Shown one piece after another: positions 1 to 53,854 of a stretch of 64,000 nucleotides of DNA. The position numbers and the translations under genes were made by a program. How positions within the stretch are numbered: the first letter of the stretch is position 1; every line of letters begins with the position of its first letter. The stretch is taken from NCBI GenBank assembly GCA_963573385.1, contig CAUYLG010070510.1, forward strand, positions 54,482-118,481. Direction: 5' to 3'. The notes beneath the pieces were generated by a model, which was not told where the DNA came from, did no database searches, and was given only the letters and a program-made list of their open reading frames with translations. This stretch comes from Cacajao melanocephalus. Lineage: Eukaryota; Chordata; Mammalia; Primates; Pitheciidae.

Positions 1-253
1 TATCTCTAAGTTGCTACTGTAAAAATGGAGAGACATTCAAATGACTTTAACTGGTTTTAAACAGAAGTTTTGCTGTGTGCTATGGCTAGATTTGTTGAAA
101 AGTATATCATAGGCATTAACAAAGTAAAACAGTTATGAATAGTTGTTGAATAATATTGAAAATACATATTTTAATTATACTTTTAGATCTTTTAATTAAT
201 TTATGTAGTATGTCTTTTATGTAATCATATTGTATTAACATTTTTTCTTTTAG

Positions 254-10976
<10,723 letters not shown>

Positions 10977-12585
10977 ATGTTGTACACCGGTCTTACAGCT
11001 GGGAGCCTTTGCCATGGTACTTAGGTAGGGTGTGTGCTCCCAGAGTCAACCATACCATGATCATGTTAGAGTTACTTCTATAAAATGAACAGATTTTATT
11101 AATCATGGCTTTTGGTTAATTTGTTCAAGGTTAATTATGGTAGCAAATTTGGGACCTAAAAATTATTTTTCTGTATCCCACTGTAACTCCTAAAACTCTC
11201 ATTATTCTGACTATTACACTTGGGCAGATTCTGATGTTTCTCATCCTTTGCCAGAAGACTATCTTACATCCATCATAATTGTTCTCTAGGAAAAGAGAAC
11301 TTTTTTCAAAATTCCAGATACTTTTTAAGGATGGGACAGTACCATATAACTGGAGTAATGAAACATGAGCTTACAGTCTTACAATAACTAAGCCACTTAA
11401 AACCATCCAGGCACTGATGTCTTAGTCTGAAAAGCTGTGTACTTTCTTTATTGGTATTTTCAGAAATTTGTGGAAATTTCCATTAAAGATGGAAAATCTA
11501 TTTTTTTCCTCCTTTGCAGTGTCTTAGTTTGAGTGAAACAGTTCTAAGTCCTAGAATTCTAGAAAGAGCCTTAATGTATTTGATGTAATCTGTGATAAGA
11601 GGTACTAACAGTATCCAGCACAGATTTGCTTTTCTTTGCTGGCACAATGTGTGTTGCTGTCAGAATATTCTTTTTCTATTCTGTGGACAAATGAAGGAAA
11701 TTCAGATTGTTTAAATGCTAAAAGTTTTGAGATAAGTTTTGTTTCATATAGAAAAGGAAATAGGTTTTAGGTGGCATAATGGCTTAACTGGACTGAATTC
11801 AAATATTCTTTCAGCTTCATCTCAATAGCAATTTTGATATCAGAATCTTGTCCAAGTTGTTTCATTGATTTACCAAGTGTTCTGCTTCCAACATCTTTCT
11901 TTGTAAGAAATTCCTAGTGTTTTTTTTGGCCTTTGAGATTTTAGTAATTATAGACCTGTTTCATAAGCTTTGTAATTCAGAAGCCCTTGTATTTAGTAAG
12001 TGCTTGTTTTACATAACTGATAATTTTAAAATGTTTTCTTTGTGTGCTGTTAGTATTGATTCAAATGTCAGCAGCTTTAAGCCTAATATTTATGACTTTC
12101 ATATTAGGAATTTAAAGATAAAAATACATCAAGGAGTTATGCTGACATAATTCTAGGGAGTTTTGTTTTATTTTAGAATAAAATGATAAAGTAAAATTAT
12201 TCTCTGTACTGCTTTTTTCTCCATTTTTTAGAAACCCTAACCTTTGAAATGAAATTCCAGTGATTTCTTTTTTCCCTAGAAAGATGACCTCAGTTAGGGA
12301 AATATTTCCCAGCTGACTAGTGTTTGCGAGCCACAGACACTGTCTTCAGAATTGCTTCTCTCATAATGTCTTAGTATAGAAATATTTATTTATTATGATA
12401 CATGCAAATGATTGTCTTGTGTTAAATTAAATAGTCGTGTCTGTGCTATTCAGTGAGAATGTAAATGTGATTATCTTTTGAAGGCTGCATTACTGCACAG
12501 ATTCATCCCCCCTTGGGTCATTCAGTCCCTGTGATTGGTGACAGAGGTGTAGCTTCTGAAATAAATGACCTGTTCTCTCTCTTTC
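10977..12585 (+). other. MYO6: MYO6 3'UTR (minimum estimate; may extend to about 15.8 kb)
   Basis: Non-coding sequence directly after the stop, AT-rich and free of obvious transposons. AATAAA occurs at 12177-12182 and 12560-12565; the second is followed by a U/GU-rich stretch (ctgttctctctctttc, then ggtgtttttatttgtgtag) that suits cleavage. The human transcript, as I recall it, has a 3'UTR of about 4.5 kb, which would carry the end past the AluY to near an ATTAAA at about 15.79 kb. The true end is uncertain. Confidence 0.6.
12560..12565 (+). promoter_or_regulatory. MYO6: Candidate poly(A) signal AATAAA (MYO6)
   Basis: A perfect hexamer about 1.6 kb after the stop codon with U-rich downstream sequence. 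Other hexamers lie at 12177 and 14882, and an ATTAAA near 15.79 kb, so usage is not decided. Confidence 0.4.
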
Positions 12586-13760
12586 ATCTCTTGCCTTTAA
12601 TTGGTGTTTTTATTTGTGTAGGATAGTGAATAATAAGCTTTGTTTCTTAACCAGTAGTGAGTAAAGTTCTTGAACAAAATTTAGTAGCCAAATTGGTTTT
12701 TAATGACATGTCTCTTTAGTACATTTTTCAGAAATAGTTTTATGTATCTTTTAGATATATTAATAGGCACTAGATGGAAAATTAAAGAGTTAAACTTACT
12801 TAAATGAGAGAACCTAATGTTTTGAGAAATTTGTAAGAAACGTATCACAGCAAAACATTGTTATAAGTCTCTAGTTTTTGACTCTAATAGTTAATACAGT
12901 TATAGTTAATCTTAAGCCATATTGTTTCTAATCGTGTCACACCACTATCCTAGAACTTACCTATTTAAAATAGTTTCCTGAGTTAATTTTGGCCAGCAGG
13001 GCGACTGGCCTAATTCAGATAGACTTATAGTAACCTACGTACGATAGATGCACATACACACAGATGCCCCGTTGCTGAAGAAACTTAGGACCCTGTCAGC
13101 GTTTTAAAGGAAATAGCAGGAGTGATGTTCTCAGTGATGTTCATGCAGCTGCTTTACCGTGTTCACAGTCAAGCTTATACATGCTAGGGTAAAACTGTAG
13201 GACTCAAAAGTGAATTCACTCATATTTTAATCAGTCATTTTAACTGAGATTTAAAATTAGAAGTTTAAACCACTATACTCTATATAAAGAGCTTATCTTT
13301 TCTTACTCAATACTCGTTCCTTCCATAGCATATGCTCTGCAAAGGCAGCATGCTTAAAATATTTAAAATGAGAGGACAGAATGTTTTCACATTTGATTCA
13401 ATTATAATGTAATTCCTAATTCTGGTAACACAGTTGAGATCTGTATTATGAGTTATGGGTACTCATTGAGAAAAGGAAGTTTCTCTAATCCACATATGTT
13501 AACAAAATCCTGAGTTTTCTTAGTTGTAAAGTTGGGGAGATGGAACCTTCTCAGAGGAAGGTGAAAATATGAGGAAGGAACAGTGCACGTAGGACACAGG
13601 GCCACACAAAGGCATTCTGTTGTTAACAGTCTGCTTCTGTAATGGCTTTTCATAGGTCATTCTTGTGAACCATTTTGTTTTGTAAACAACCAAGGAAAGA
13701 TCATCTTAAGTGAAAAATCAGTAGTGGTTTTGAAAACTTAGAGAATAGAAGTCCACAGGC

Positions 13761-14063
13761 GGCCAGGCATGGTGGCTCACGCCTGTAATCCCAGCACTTT
13801 GGGAGGCCGAGGTGGGTGGATCACGAGGTCAGGATTTCAAGACTAGCCTGGCCACGATGGTGAAACCCTGTCACTACTAAAAAAATACAAAAATTAGCCA
13901 GGCACAGTGGCAGGCACCTGTAATCCCAGCTATCGGGAGGCTGAGGCAGGAGAATTGCTTGAACCTGGGGAGAGAAGTTGCAGTGAGCTGAGATCGCACC
14001 ACGGCACTCCAGCCTGGGTGACAGAGTCAGACTCCGTCTCAAAAAAAAAAAAAAAAAAAAAAA
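13761..14063 (+). mobile_element. AluY-like SINE, sense, with target-site duplication
   Basis: Full length, with ggatcacgaggtcagga (typical of AluY/Sc) and a pure A tail at 14041-14063. TCCACAG flanks both sides (13752-13758 and 14064-14070). A relatively young insertion, possibly within the long form of the MYO6 3'UTR. Confidence 0.93.
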
Positions 14064-15139
14064 TCCACAGCAAGAATAATGGTATTGTTTGTAGAGCTTT
14101 ATTAATTGGGTATTTTCTAAAAGACATTTTCATTCACAGGTTATTACTGTGGTTCTCAGGGGATCCAAATACGTAGATCATTGGTTTCCTTACCTGAAGT
14201 AACTGAAGAGTATTTGGATCAGTAGAATAAATATTTATTGAATTAATCCGTCAGCCAGTTAATATGATATTAGTGATAGACCTGCCTCCTTTTATGGAAG
14301 AGGTAACAGATCCAGAGAGGTCAAGGAATTTAGTTATAGACTGGAAAAGATGTAAAAGCCTTTGTTCCAATCATATGTAACAAAAAGAACCAAAAGAAGC
14401 AAACACTTTTTAGTAGCCATTGTGAATTCACAAAGGGTGGCTTCTTCTCTTTCTCTTCATCTACAACTTCAGAAGGTGTGACAGGTTTTCCCTATTTATC
14501 ATTACCGATAATAACAAGTATTGAGAATTTAAAAATTTCTCCCAGAAGATTAACAAGCAGGGAAGGGGAGGGCAGAGGATATCTAAACAGCAGAAGAAGG
14601 ACATGTTGGAGGCGGGGAGGCAAGTGTAATAATAAGGAAAGAGAACAGCAGTGGAAGAGACAGGTTGTGTGCCCCTAAAGAGTCTGCACCCCTAGTTTGG
14701 AAACACTGATGATACATTTTAGGACACAGAGCACTCCTAGATCTCTACTAAAAGTTTTAGAGTGAGTAATGTGTAACTTACAGGATCCAAACCTGTGGTT
14801 ATTAAAACCTGGATCAGGATATGCCTGGTGTATACATTTTTAGCAAATAGGAATGGCACTGCCACACTGGAGAAGGTCAGCAATAAATAGACATTCTGTA
14901 CATAAGCCTTTTTGTACATAAGACACTTTGTACATGAGTAAGATGGAGAGACTGGCAGAGGTAGCGCCTACTGTGCTGGGACCACATCTTTGAGTACATT
15001 TCAGTTCAATTCAAATCAGTGTATTCTTTCTGTATTGCTAACCTAACATGTGAAACAAGCTTACCTGTCTCAGAAGTTTTCCAAGAGATAATCAGGAAGA
15101 ATTAATGCACATTCAAAAGGAGAATCTTCAATCCTAATA

Positions 15140-15705
<566 letters not shown>

Positions 15706-16969
15706 CACAAAAAGGCTTATTAGTTGGCTGTTTTCTTTTTACTTGTGAAAATTCATCTAGTTGCAACTGTCAATTTTTCCTCACTTCATTAAAAGTGTAT
15801 ATGTGATGCTTTCCCTAAAAACTGATGTCCTGGAAATACAAATTAATACATGCTCCCGGTGTAGAATTTCTGCTTGCATCTTGCGCTTTTAATACAGTTT
15901 CAGAGTGTCATGAACAGGTTGTAAATGTTGCACTTACTGCCATGTCTCTGATGGAATAAGTTGGAGAATTCTGGAATCCTGAGGCTTGATCCAGCCGCCA
16001 GGGCTGGAAGCACTGTGTTAGGTGGCTGCAGGAAGAAGCAAGGAACTGAAGGAGACTGAAACTTCTTTGAACATTGGCCCCAAATTCCTATGTGATCTCC
16101 ATCCAGGATACAGGGAGGACTGTGTGTGAGTCACAGCTACTCATTTTGCCTAGATTAGAGATGCACCAAATCTTGGCTGCCTTTCTCCAGACCCTTACTA
16201 ATCTGTTAGAAGACACAGGATGTAAAAACGGGACCCAAAGAAGGCTCCTTCTCTATAAGGCCTTGAATATAGCTTGCCATTCCCTGTGTCAAGAACCTAC
16301 CATGATCCTGGTGGGTCTTCTGAGAGTGGAAGAAGACTCTGACCGTCTCTCCTCATTGGCTGTTCCCTGGCTGGTTGGAAAAGACCAACCCAAAAGATGG
16401 GTGATCCAAAGAGCGAGAGACACTTACCACAAAATGGGACCCTCCCCACAGAATATGGGGCTTTTACCTACTTCTCTTTCCCCATCAAAAACTACATTTC
16501 CTGTACTAGTTAGAGCACAAGTCGTACAGGGAATATAGGGGGTGAGGAACACATTGTAGAGGAGTGATAGTGGTAGATCCTTTTTACTCCTGATGAAATG
16601 TTTTCATGTGTTGGTCAGCCTGTCATGCTAACTATCATTTGTTTTCCCCTCTGAAGTTCCAGGGATATGGAAGTGGGTAGGTATACCTCTTGCCACCATT
16701 CTTTGCTTTGTGGCACCTTGTCATCATCATATTTCACCTTGAAGTCCTCGTCCCACATTATAGACCTTCACTTTGGTATGCACACACCGAAGTTAGTGTG
16801 AGGAAGTAGTCAATGAAGTTATTATAGGATGACATTGTTCATCTGTGGTAGAAGACAGGATTGGGATGGGAATGGTGGTAAAAGCTAGGTGTTCTGTGAG
16901 GGTTTGTAACCCTTCCTCATGAGGCACTACCACTTCCCCCAAAATTGTCTCCATTATTAAGGAACATTT

Positions 16970-16970
16970 T

Positions 16971-17018
<48 letters not shown>
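16970..17018 (+). repeat. (TG)n microsatellite at the tail of an antisense Alu
   Basis: Nearly pure TG run adjoining the antisense Alu, where its poly-T tail would be expected. Confidence 0.96.
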
Positions 17019-17020
<2 letters not shown>

Positions 17021-17300
17021 CACGATCCTGCTCTGTCAACCAGGCTGGAGTGAGTGCAGTGGTGTGATCTTGGCTCACTGTAACCTCCACCTCCTGGGGT
17101 TCAAGCAGTTCTCTTGTCTCAGCCTCCCGAGTAGCTGGGACTACAGGCACGTGCCATCACATTCAGCTAATTTTTGTATTTTAGTAAAGATGGGGTTTTG
17201 TCATGTTGCCCAGGAGGGTCTCAAACTCCTGACCTCAAGTGATCCACCTGCCTTGGCCTCACGGAGTGCTGAGATTACAGGTGTGAGCCACTGTGCCCAG
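17019..17300 (-). mobile_element. Alu, antisense
   Basis: Reads gacacgatcctgctctgtcaaccaggctgg through cctcacggagtgctgagattac to gtgtgagccactgtgcccag: a full Alu in reverse. Confidence 0.93.
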
Positions 17301-17374
17301 CATGTTTTTATTTTTGAAACTTACTATTAAATGTTGCTCTTGGTATTTACTATTTTGTTGTCTTTTGGCAGCAT

Positions 17375-18420
17375 TAAAATTTTCATGCTTAAAATCATTT
17401 ATTGAATCCATAAAGCAAATCTAGAGAATATCTACTAAAACATAGGCTCATTAAACATTTATGAGTATAGAGCTTTTACTTTATTGAAATTAAAGTTTTG
17501 CAGCAAATATATATCTGATATTAGAACATTTGGAAGAGATACAGATTCATTTTCATTAAGCAGCGCAGTAAAAATGGTCTGAACTGGATTACATTGATGC
17601 CAATCTAGGTGTACACATATCAGAGTTGGTGTGATAAAGTATTCAATGAAGTTATTTTAGGAAAACATTGTTCATCTGTGGTGGAAGACAGGAATTGATT
17701 ATGTCATATAGTACAACTTCAGCCTTCTCCCAGTATAGTGTCTTCTTTAAAATAGCTTTTTGTAGTAACAAGTAAGATTTTCCATGATATGTATATCTGA
17801 ACCTCAGTTTCTTTTAAAGAACAATTCAAAGATTATTGGCAACAAGACAGTCTACTATGTAAGCAGTGGTTGCATATGAAACTAGTGTGCCTAATTGAAT
17901 ACTGAAGTTTGTTTTTATCAGACATTGTAGTGCGGAGCACATATACTCTCACTACAGTGCTTATGACCTACATACATTCATGCATTTAGAGAGACCTGCA
18001 TCTCCCAGCATAAGTAGTCATCTTTTAAATGTACATTCTAGCATATAAAGAGTTTGCTTCTCAATAAATTGTTCAGTCCGCAAATAATAAGTAAGCTGTG
18101 CTTGTTGCAAATGATCTGTAACATTTTCAGGGAAGGTGGAAGCAAACCTGGTTTACAATCACTTTGACTATCATCCAAGAACAGTAAAAATATATTTCAC
18201 TGATTGCATTTTGGGTTTTAATTAATAAGTGTCTTTCGCTTCAGAATTTATTGGTCGTCAAGTACATGACTCCTCTATACTTGAAATATGGTGTGTGTTG
18301 ATTCTCAGTGTTGACTATGTGCCTGGATTTTGATGACCAGTGACTATACCAGCTCTTCCCTTGAGAAAGCAAATCATCTCTCTTGAGACACCCTAAATGG
18401 TAATTGTACATCTTCAGTTC
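17375..18420 (-). other. IMPG1: IMPG1 3'UTR (approximate end)
   Basis: Sequence after the stop on the - strand. AATAAA hexamers on that strand lie at 17398-17403 and 17480-17485, giving a 3'UTR of roughly 1 kb. A copy of a short duplicated segment (about 17609-17694) lies within it. The end position is inferred from the signals only. Confidence 0.6.
17398..17403 (-). promoter_or_regulatory. IMPG1: Candidate IMPG1 poly(A) signal
   Basis: TTTATT on the + strand, so AATAAA on the coding strand, about 1 kb after the stop. A second hexamer at 17480-17485 is an alternative. Confidence 0.45.
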
Positions 18421-47976
<29,556 letters not shown>

Positions 47977-48666
47977 TCATTATTGAGATCAATTTCATTG
48001 TGTCCAAGTATTCCCCAAAGGACAGAAAATGAAAAAAGAAAATCCAAAGTTAAGCTTAAGAAAATACATAGCATTTGCATAAATCATTTCAATAGTCACT
48101 TTTTTTTAAGGAGGAGAAACTGGAACAGAAAGGCTGGCAGCCCTATGTCCCAACCTAGGGAGACAAAGAGTGGATCCTTGTACCCATTTTGTTCAGGCTC
48201 AATAGTTCTTGATATATGAGACTAAGAGAGCACCAGTTACCTAGAATTTCTGGAATTACTGCCTAGCTAGATACAATACACCTGGGAACCAAAGAGTACA
48301 AACTAAGTCACCAATTGGTGCCAAATTACAGCTGGCATTGGAACAGATTTATATCCCTTATCCCCATATGGAACTCCCAGACAACTAGGTGTGCAGTTTT
48401 GGCCCACAAATTTTATTCACTTTCCAGTAATGCAACTCTGCATTTTGTGCAATTGGAATATTTTTTTGGTTATAATAATGATGTTTTGGTACTTTTACCA
48501 CTTAAAATTTAAATTATGCTTTTCCAAAATTGGGTAATCTAATTGACTTGCTTATCAATTTGCAAAATGGTACTAGGAATATAAAGGTATGGGTGAACAC
48601 ATGTAATTTGAATGTTACATTGACCATACAACTTGCTAAATATTAATATTTATAAAACCTTTCAAT

Positions 48667-48838
48667 TAGCTGGGTGTGGTAGTAGACGTCTGTAATTTTA
48701 GCTAATCAGGTGGCTGAGGCCTGAGAACTTGGGAGGCAAAGGTTGCAGTGAGCCAAGATCATGCCACTGCATTCCAGCCTGGGTGACAGGGCAAGACTCT
48801 GTCTCAAAACAATAATAATAACAATAAAACAAAATAAA
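48667..48838 (+). mobile_element. Partial Alu (second half), sense
   Basis: Starts at the agctgggtgtggtagtagac internal position, continues through tgcattccagcctgggtgac, and ends in aacaataataataacaataaaac. Confidence 0.88.
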
Positions 48839-49486
48839 ACCTTTACCACGGTTACATTATTATACTCTGACAATTTCTCCTACCACTTTGCATTGCTATC
48901 TTGGGTAAATACACATTGAACTACTAAAGTCTACCCCTTTTTGGTACAAAATTAAAATCAATAAGTATTTCTAAACTAAGAAAGTGGTGACAACTTTCAG
49001 ATAAACAGATTGGTGAATTATTAAAACATTGCAATAAACCTAAATCCACAGCCACTGATGATATTTAAGGCATTACATGAACAAAACAGGAAGCTTTTTG
49101 TGATTTTTTTCAGTGGCCTTTTGGCAAATATGCAGGAAAACTCTGTTGAAATCCAAATGCTAAGCATGATAAATGGACTGTCTGGATGCAGATATAATCT
49201 TTGGACTCTCAGTCAGCTAATTTGCTACAGTGAAATTACCAAAACTGAAACTCCAAGTGATAAACAGCTCTGAAAGTTGGAATCATATTAGTTTTATTAC
49301 TTTCTTAAAATAAAACCTGTCTGTTGGTGAGTTATGCCAGATTTCAGAGAAGCACCCTTTTCCCTCTTACCTGAAGAGGGTACCTGCGTGTGTCTACTCA
49401 TAATTCACTCAATTGTGAGAAATAATATTTCCCAATATCTAAGATCTCTCTGGAGATACAAAGTTTTATTGAAATCTCCATTGCTG

Positions 49487-49838
49487 TGGGTCGAATGTTT
49501 GTGTCCATGCAAAACATGTACGTTTGGGCTCTAATCCCCAATGTGATGATATTTGGACATGGGCCTTTGGGAGGTAATTAGGTCATGAGGGTGGAGTCCT
49601 CATGAATGAAATTAGTGCTCTTGTAAGAAAAGACTCAAGAGTGATGATCTGTCTTTCTGCCATGTGAGGATATAGCAAGAAGGCAACAAACTCCAAACCA
49701 GGAGGGGAGCCCTTGTCAGTAATGGTAACTTCATCTTGCATTTCCTGGCCAGGAGAACTGTGAGAAATAAATTTTTGTTGCTTAAGACACCCAGTCTGTG
49801 ATATTTCATTGTGACAGTCTGAGTTGACTAAGATATCC
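49487..49838 (+). mobile_element. MaLR (MLT1/MST-type) solo LTR, sense
   Basis: Contains gggctctaatccccaatgtgatg, ggtaattaggtcatgagggtggag, ctgccatgtgaggatatagcaagaagg, gaactgtgagaaataaattt, acacccagtctgtgatattt and gagttgactaagata. Confidence 0.85.
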
Positions 49839-50143
49839 ACGAACAGATGTAGGATGATAAATTGAAAGGCCTCAAGTACTATCCGTGATTGTATTTGACT
49901 TTTTTTGTGCCATGGGCAATGCATTTGATTCTGTGTTCCTATGATGTGATCTTGTGATCTCTGCTCCTGCAGGTGATAAGATTTGGCAAGAAGCACATTG
50001 AAAGACGGCTTCATTTTGCTCCTGTGCCAGCATTTTATTATTCACACCTTTCTTACTACATAGACTTTAACCTGCTTAAAATAGGCTGCTGCATTATGTC
50101 ATCAATCAACAAAAATAAATTTCTGACCATTTCCCTTTGTAAC

Positions 50144-53100
50144 TTTTTTTTTTAATACTCTAAGTACTGGGATCCATGTGCAGAACATGCAGGTTTTGTT
50201 ACATAGGTATACACACGCCATGGTGTTTTGCTGCACCCATCAACTGGTCATCTACATTAGGCATTTCTCCTAATGCCATCCCTCCCCTAGCCCCTTAAGC
50301 CCCCAACAGGCCTTGGTTTGTGATGTTTCCCTCCATGTGTCCATGTGTTCTCATTGTTTAACACCCACTTATGAGTGAGAACGTGTGGTGTTTGGTTTTC
50401 TGTTTCCGTGTTAGTTTGCTTAGAATGATGGTTTCCAGCTTCATCCATGTCCCTGCAAAGGACATGGACTCATCCTTTTTTATGGCTGCATAGTATTCCA
50501 TGGTGTATATGTGCCACATTTTCTTTATCCAGTCTATTGTTGATGTGCATTTGGGTTGGTTCCAAGTCTTCACTATTGTGAATAGTGCTGCAATAAACAT
50601 ACATATGCACATGTCTTTATAATAGAATGATTTATAATCCTTTGGGTATATACCCAGTAATAAGATTGCTGGGTCATATGGTATTTCTGGTTCTAGATCC
50701 TTGAGGAATTGCCACACTGTCTTCTACAATGGTTTAACTAATTTACATTCCCACCAACAGTGTAAAAGCATTCCTATTTCTCCACATCCTCTCCAGCACC
50801 TGTTTTTTCCTTTCTAATGATTGCCATTCTAACTGGTGTGGGATGGTATCTCAATGTGGTTTTGATTAGCATTTCTCTAATGACCAGTGATGATGAGTTT
50901 TTTTTCATATGTTTGCCATATAAATGTCTTCTTTTGAGTACTGTCTGTTCATATCCTTTGACCACTTTTTGATAGCGTTGTTTTTCTTGTAAATTTGTTT
51001 AAATTCGTTGTAGATTCTATATATTAGCCCTTTGTCAGATGGATAGATTGCAGACATTTTCTCCCATTCTGTAGGTTGCTTGTTCACTCTGATGACAGTT
51101 TCTTTTGCTGTGCAGAAGCTCTTTCTTTTAATTAGATACGATTTGTCAATTTTTGACAAATGGTATGTAATGATTTCGCTTTTGGTGTTTTAGTCAAGAA
51201 GACTTTGCCCATCATGCCTATGGCCTGCCTAGGTTTTCTTGTAGAGTTTTTATGACTTTAGGTCTTATATTTAAGCCTTTAATCCATCTTGAGTTAATTT
51301 TTGTTTAAGGTGTAAGGAAGGGGTCCAGTTTCAGTTTTCCGTGCACGGCTAGCCAGTTTTCCCAGCACCACTTATTAAATAGAGAATTGTTCCCCCATTG
51401 CTTTTTTTGGTCAGGTTTGTCAAAGATGAGATGGTTGTAGATGTGTGGTGTTATTTCTGAGGCCTCTGTTCTGTTCCATTGGTCTATATATCCGTTTTGG
51501 TACCATTACCATGCTGCTTTGGCTACTGTAGCCTTGTGGTATAGTTTGAGGTCAGGTAGGATGATGCCTCCAGCTTTATTTATTTATTTTTGCTTAGGAT
51601 TGTCTTTGCTATATGGGCTCTTTTTTGGTTCCATATAAAAATTTAAAAAGTTTTTTTCTAAATCTTTGAAGAAAGTCAATGGTAGCTTGATGGGGATAGG
51701 ATTGAATCTGTAAGTTACTTTGGGCAGAATGGCCATTTTCATATATTGATTCTTCTTAACCATGAGCGTGGAATATTTTTCTGTTTGTGTCCTCTCTTAT
51801 TTCATTGAGCAGTGATTTGTAGTTCTCCTTGAAGATGTTCTTCACATCCCCTGTCTGTTGTATTCCTAGGTATTTTATTCTCTTTGTAGCAATTGTGAAT
51901 GGGAGTTCACTTGTGATTTGGCTCTCTGTTTGTCTATTATAGGTATATAGGAATGCTTGTGATTTTTGCACATTGATTTTGTATCCTGAGATTTTCCTGA
52001 AGTTGCTTATCAACTTAAGGAGACTTTGGGTTCAGATGATGGGGTTTTCTAATTTCACAATCATGTCATCTGCAAACAGAGATGATTTGACTTCCTCTCT
52101 TCCTATCTGAATACCCTTTATTTCTTTCTCTTGCCTGATTGTGGTGGCCAGAACTTCCAATATTATGTTGAATAGGAGTGGTGAGAGAGGGCATCCTTGT
52201 CTTGAGCTGGTTTTCAAAGGGAATGCTTCCAGCTTTTGCCCATTCAGTATGATGTTGGCTGTGGATTTGTCATAAATAGCTCTTATTATTTTGAGATACG
52301 TTCCATCAATACCTAGGTTATTGAGAGTTTTTAACATGAAATGTGTTGAATTTTATTAAAGGCCTTTTTTGCATCTTTTGAGATAATTGTGGGTTTTGTC
52401 ATTGGTTCTGTTTATTTGATGGATTATGTTTATTGATTTACATATGTTGAACCAGGATTGCATCCTAGTGATGAAACTGACTTGGTGGTGGTGGATAACT
52501 TTTTGATGTGCTGCTAGATTTCATTTGCCAGTATTTTATTGAGGATTTTTGCATCTATGTTCATCATGAGTATTAGCCTGAAATTTTCTTTTTATGTTGT
52601 GTCTCTGCCAGATTTTGGTATCAGGATGATGCTGACCTCATAAAATGAGTAAGGGAGGAGTCCCTCTTTATCTGTTGTTTGGAATAGTTTCAGAAGGAAT
52701 GGTACCATCTCCTCTTTGTATATCTGATAGAATTCAGATGTGAATATGTCTGATCCTCGTTTTCTTTTTTTTTTGGTTGGTAGGCTATTCATTGCTGCTT
52801 CAGTTTCAGAACTTCTTATTGGTGTATTCAGGGATTTGACTTCTTCCTGGTTTAGTCTTGAGAGGGTGTAAGTGTCCAGGAATTTATCCATTTCTTCTAG
52901 ATTTTTTAGCTCATTTGCATAGTTGTTTATGGTATTCTCTGATGATAATTTGTATTTCTGTGGGATCAGTGGTGATATCCCCTTTATCATTTTTTATTTT
53001 GTCTATTTGATTCTTCTCTCTTTTCTTCTTTATTAGTCTGGCTAGTGGTCTATCTATTTTACTAATCTTAAAAAAAAACAGCTCCTGGATTCATTGATTT

Positions 53101-53854
53101 TTTGAAGGGTCTTTTGTGTCTCTATGTCCTTCAGTTCTGCTCTGATCTTAGTTATTTCTTGTCTTCTGCTAGTTTTTGAATTTGTTTGCTCTTGCTTCTC
53201 TAGTTCTTTTAATTGTGATGTTATGGTGTTGATTTTAGATCTTTCTCACTTTCTCCTATGGGCATTTAGTGCTATGCATTTCTCTCTAAACACTGCTTTA
53301 GCTGTGTCCCAGAAATTCTGGTATGTTGTGTCTTTGTTCTCATTGGTTTCAAAGAACTTGTTTATGTTTGTCTTAATTTCACTATTTACCCTGTAGTCAA
53401 TCAGGAGCAGGTTGTTCAGTTTCCATAAAGTTGTGCAGTTTTGAGTTAGTTTCTTAATCTTGAGTTCTAATTTGATTGCTCTGTGGTCTGAGAGACTTTT
53501 ATGATTTCCATTCTTTTGTGTTTGCTGAGGAGTGATTTACTTCCAATTATGTGGTCAGTTTTAGAGTAGGTGTGATGTGGTGCTGAGAAGAATGTATATT
53601 CTGTGGATTTGGGGTGGAGAGTTCTGTAGATGTCTATTAGGTTTGCTTGGTCCAGATCTGAGTTCAAGTCTTGGATATCCTTGTTAATTTTCTGTCTCAT
53701 TGATCTAATATTGACAGTAGAGTGTTAACGTCTCTCGCTATTATTGTGTGGGAGTCTAAGTCTCTTTGTAGGTCCCTAAGAACTTGCTGTATGAATCTGG
53801 GTGCTCCTGTATTGGGTGCATACATATTTAGGATAATTAGCTCTTCTTGTTGTC
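50144..53854 (-). mobile_element. L1 LINE (primate), antisense: ORF2 body and 3'UTR
   Basis: A 10-T tail at 50144-50153 is followed by the reverse of an L1 3'UTR and ORF2. Translated on the - strand it shows reverse transcriptase pieces with the FADDM core (about 52040-52340) and the ORF2 C-terminal piece with the DPAILLLGIYP motif (about 50360-50720), broken by many stops and shifts. It joins at its left in sequence, and right on the map, to a YBX1 retrocopy that separates it from the ORF2 start. Inactive. Confidence 0.93.

Noticed and set aside
13930..14133. Open frames with poly-Phe or poly-Lys and 'VTQAGVQW'-like residues in many places
   Set aside because: These are translations of Alu elements and their A/T tails, not genes.
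16074..16538. 154-codon open frame between MYO6 and IMPG1 on the + strand
   Set aside because: The frame opens with TTG rather than ATG, shows no domain or motif I recognise, and has no promoter or splice context; a frame of this length can arise by chance.
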